DNA of 16,448 nt from CBDULQ01 sp965368115. Its GTDB lineage: Bacteria > Pseudomonadota > Gammaproteobacteria > SZUA-229. This document shows, in pieces, positions 15,252 to 16,448 of this stretch; positions within the stretch are counted from its first letter, which is position 1, and each line of letters opens with the position of its first letter. The notes below the pieces were generated by a model, which saw nothing but the letters and a program-made list of their open reading frames with translations, searched no databases and was not told where the DNA came from. The stretch covers positions 1 through 16,448 of the forward strand of contig CBDULQ010000060.1 of NCBI GenBank assembly GCA_965368115.1. The letters run 5' to 3'. The position numbers were made by a program, and so were the translations under genes.

Positions 15252-16448
15252 CTAGCGATGCAGCATGTACAGGTGACCAACAGACTCATAGTGATACACC
15301 GTGCTGCGCGTGACATCCATCACACCGTCACCATCATTATCCCGTTGATCCAGGATCGGCAGACCATTGGCGTCGAAGCTCTTGTATCGATACTCCCGTA
15401 CCGAACCCAGGGCCGAGCGTCGATCGTTGAGTTCGACGGTGACCTGGTGCTGATCGTTGTATTCCTGGAATCGGCTGCGATCGATGACACCGTCATTGTT
15501 GGTATCGGTATGCCAGGCCACGGGACGATCCTGTGTGTCGTATTCGACGGTTGTCACATAATCGATGCTGCCGTCAGCGTCATTATCGTATCGATCGACA
15601 CTGCCACGGCCCCGTGCATCGTATTCGAAATAATAAATACGATCGGCCACGCCGTCGGCATCGTTATCGTATTCGGCGCGAACTCTCTGGTTTTGATCAT
15701 TAAAGAAATAACGATACACCTGGTCGGCAACACCGTCGTAGTTTGAATCGGTGGAATACAGAATCTCGTTACCCCGGTCGTCAAAGTTATAATTAACCGC
15801 AGCCTCGAAGGTGCCGTCGTTATCGCGATCTTCGCGGCGCTGAATGCGATGATCGTAACGGTCGTAATCCATCTGACTACGACGATCGATACTGCCGTCG
15901 GCACCCACATCATCTCGGGTGGAAACCAGGTTGCCGCGAGCGTCATATTCAAACAGGGTAATGAAGTCCACCACACCGTTGCCATTGCTGTCGATCAATG
16001 CACGCAACATACGTTTCTTTTCATCGTATTCGTAATCATTGCGACTCTCGATATCACCATCGGCGTCGGAGTCCGACTCTGTCGATGCAATTAAACCGTC
16101 CGTGTTGTAAGTGATGTATTCGATGCTGTCGGTAATGCCGTTGTTGTCGTCATCCCGTTCGATCATTACCGGTGCCTGTAACCGGCTCACCACCTGCAAC
16201 TCGGACATGCTGGTATCGATGAACTCAGCATGAGTCACGGGCAGGCCACCGTAGCTTTCAAGCAATTGACGATAGCGCTGACTGTCGGCGAACGTATCCA
16301 GGTCGCCATCGAAATCAAGCTGTTCGCCGGCCATACGCTCTTTGAGGTCATCCAGCTGAACGCCGTTATCGACATCGTGATCCCGATCCAGCACATACAG
16401 CAAACGTAGGGTATTCAACGCCGTGAAAAAGCGGTTGCCCGTTGTACG
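15252..16448 (-). CDS. Repeat lipoprotein C, 5' end outside window
   Basis: 398 codons are visible; the frame is open to the window edge and begins inside the N-terminal domain (TTGNRFFTALNTLRLLYVLDRDHDVDNG), which aligns with the 'TGSP..RAVN...DRDH' region of A and B. The signal peptide and first domain must lie beyond the window. Repeats start at visible residue 99 with nine regular 27-residue units (DDDNNGITDS, DSDADGDIES, DSNGNGVVDF and so on). A degenerate tenth unit follows (DRRSALGSVREY, about 28 residues, calcium loop lost), then a final unit ending YHYESVGHLYMLHR. It is more divergent from A and B than they are from each other. No terminator hairpin like those of A and B follows its stop; the next gene starts 150 bp downstream, so read-through into B is possible. 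Function unknown. Confidence 0.82.
   Translation of the reverse strand, partial: RTTGNRFFTALNTLRLLYVLDRDHDVDNGVQLDDLKERMAGEQLDFDGDLDTFADSQRYRQLLESYGGLPVTHAEFIDTSMSELQVVSRLQAPVMIERDDDNNGITDSIEYITYNTDGLIASTESDSDADGDIESRNDYEYDEKKRMLRALIDSNGNGVVDFITLFEYDARGNLVSTRDDVGADGSIDRRSQMDYDRYDHRIQRREDRDNDGTFEAAVNYNFDDRGNEILYSTDSNYDGVADQVYRYFFNDQNQRVRAEYDNDADGVADRIYYFEYDARGRGSVDRYDNDADGSIDYVTTVEYDTQDRPVAWHTDTNNDGVIDRSRFQEYNDQHQVTVELNDRRSALGSVREYRYKSFDANGLPILDQRDNDGDGVMDVTRSTVYHYESVGHLYMLHR
15255..16154 (-). repeat. 81-bp-period coding repeat array in gene C
   Basis: Eleven tandem units of about 27 codons. Unit 7 (DNDADGVADRIYYFEYDARG) and unit 8 (DNDADGSIDYVTTVEYDTQD) are the clearest. Unit 10 has lost the acidic loop and gained one residue. 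Confidence 0.82.

Noticed and set aside
15249..15746. Plus-strand frame opposite gene C
   Set aside because: Same antisense effect of the repeat array; valine/isoleucine-rich composition with no signal or domain.
11731..16154. CRISPR array or DNA tandem repeat
   Set aside because: The 81-bp period follows a coding repeat; units are divergent in DNA, without identical repeats and unique spacers.

Overview
The window reads as chromosomal DNA of a moderately GC-rich gammaproteobacterium. A DsrC/TusE-family protein, a KefB/C-type antiporter, a FIST / PAS-GGDEF-EAL pair, a PhoX-like secreted protein and glycine-rich lipoproteins fit the free-living or sulfur-oxidising gammaproteobacteria; the lineage is inferred from family content only. 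No tRNA, rRNA, insertion sequence, CRISPR array or phage gene was seen.

Layout. 1-198 (-): 5' end of an unrecognised exported protein. 474-2027 (+): secreted PhoX/DUF839-like protein with an acidic, histidine-rich tail, closed by a strong hairpin that can terminate transcription from both sides. 2103-4340 (-): a tight three-gene operon of an HPP-family membrane protein, a two-CBS-domain protein and a DsrC-like protein that lacks both DsrC cysteines and carries an extra N-terminal domain. 4421-5302 (+): a divergent LysR-type regulator; a perfect 9-bp inverted repeat of ATC-N9-GAT type lies between it and the operon. 5366-5662 (-): small EF-hand lipoprotein. 5663-6053: 391 bp without a gene but with several strong potential RNA helices. 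6054-9446 (+): FIST sensor followed by a PAS-PAS-GGDEF-EAL protein. 9556-11211 (+): CPA2 cation/proton antiporter with an RCK domain. 11208-11609 (-): DCC (DUF393) thiol-disulfide protein.

11728-16448 (-) is the most distinctive part: three tandem paralogous genes, two complete and one cut by the window edge. They encode predicted lipoproteins with a shared N-terminal domain followed by about 11-12 tandem 27-residue units. Each unit joins a calcium-loop-like DxDxDGxxD stretch to a YD-repeat-like 'Y-D-x-x-G-N' stretch. The two complete genes also share a leader and an identical terminator hairpin, so whole transcription units appear to have been duplicated.

Functional links. The HPP/CBS/DsrC-like operon looks like a membrane transporter or sensor coupled to adenine-nucleotide sensing and to a regulatory, non-catalytic sulfur-relay homologue, probably controlled by the divergent LysR protein. 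FIST plus GGDEF-EAL is a small-molecule input to c-di-GMP turnover. Putative calcium-binding DxDxDG motifs recur in five exported proteins here (PhoX-like, small EF-hand lipoprotein, three repeat lipoproteins), which may reflect a calcium-rich or marine/brackish setting; this is inference.
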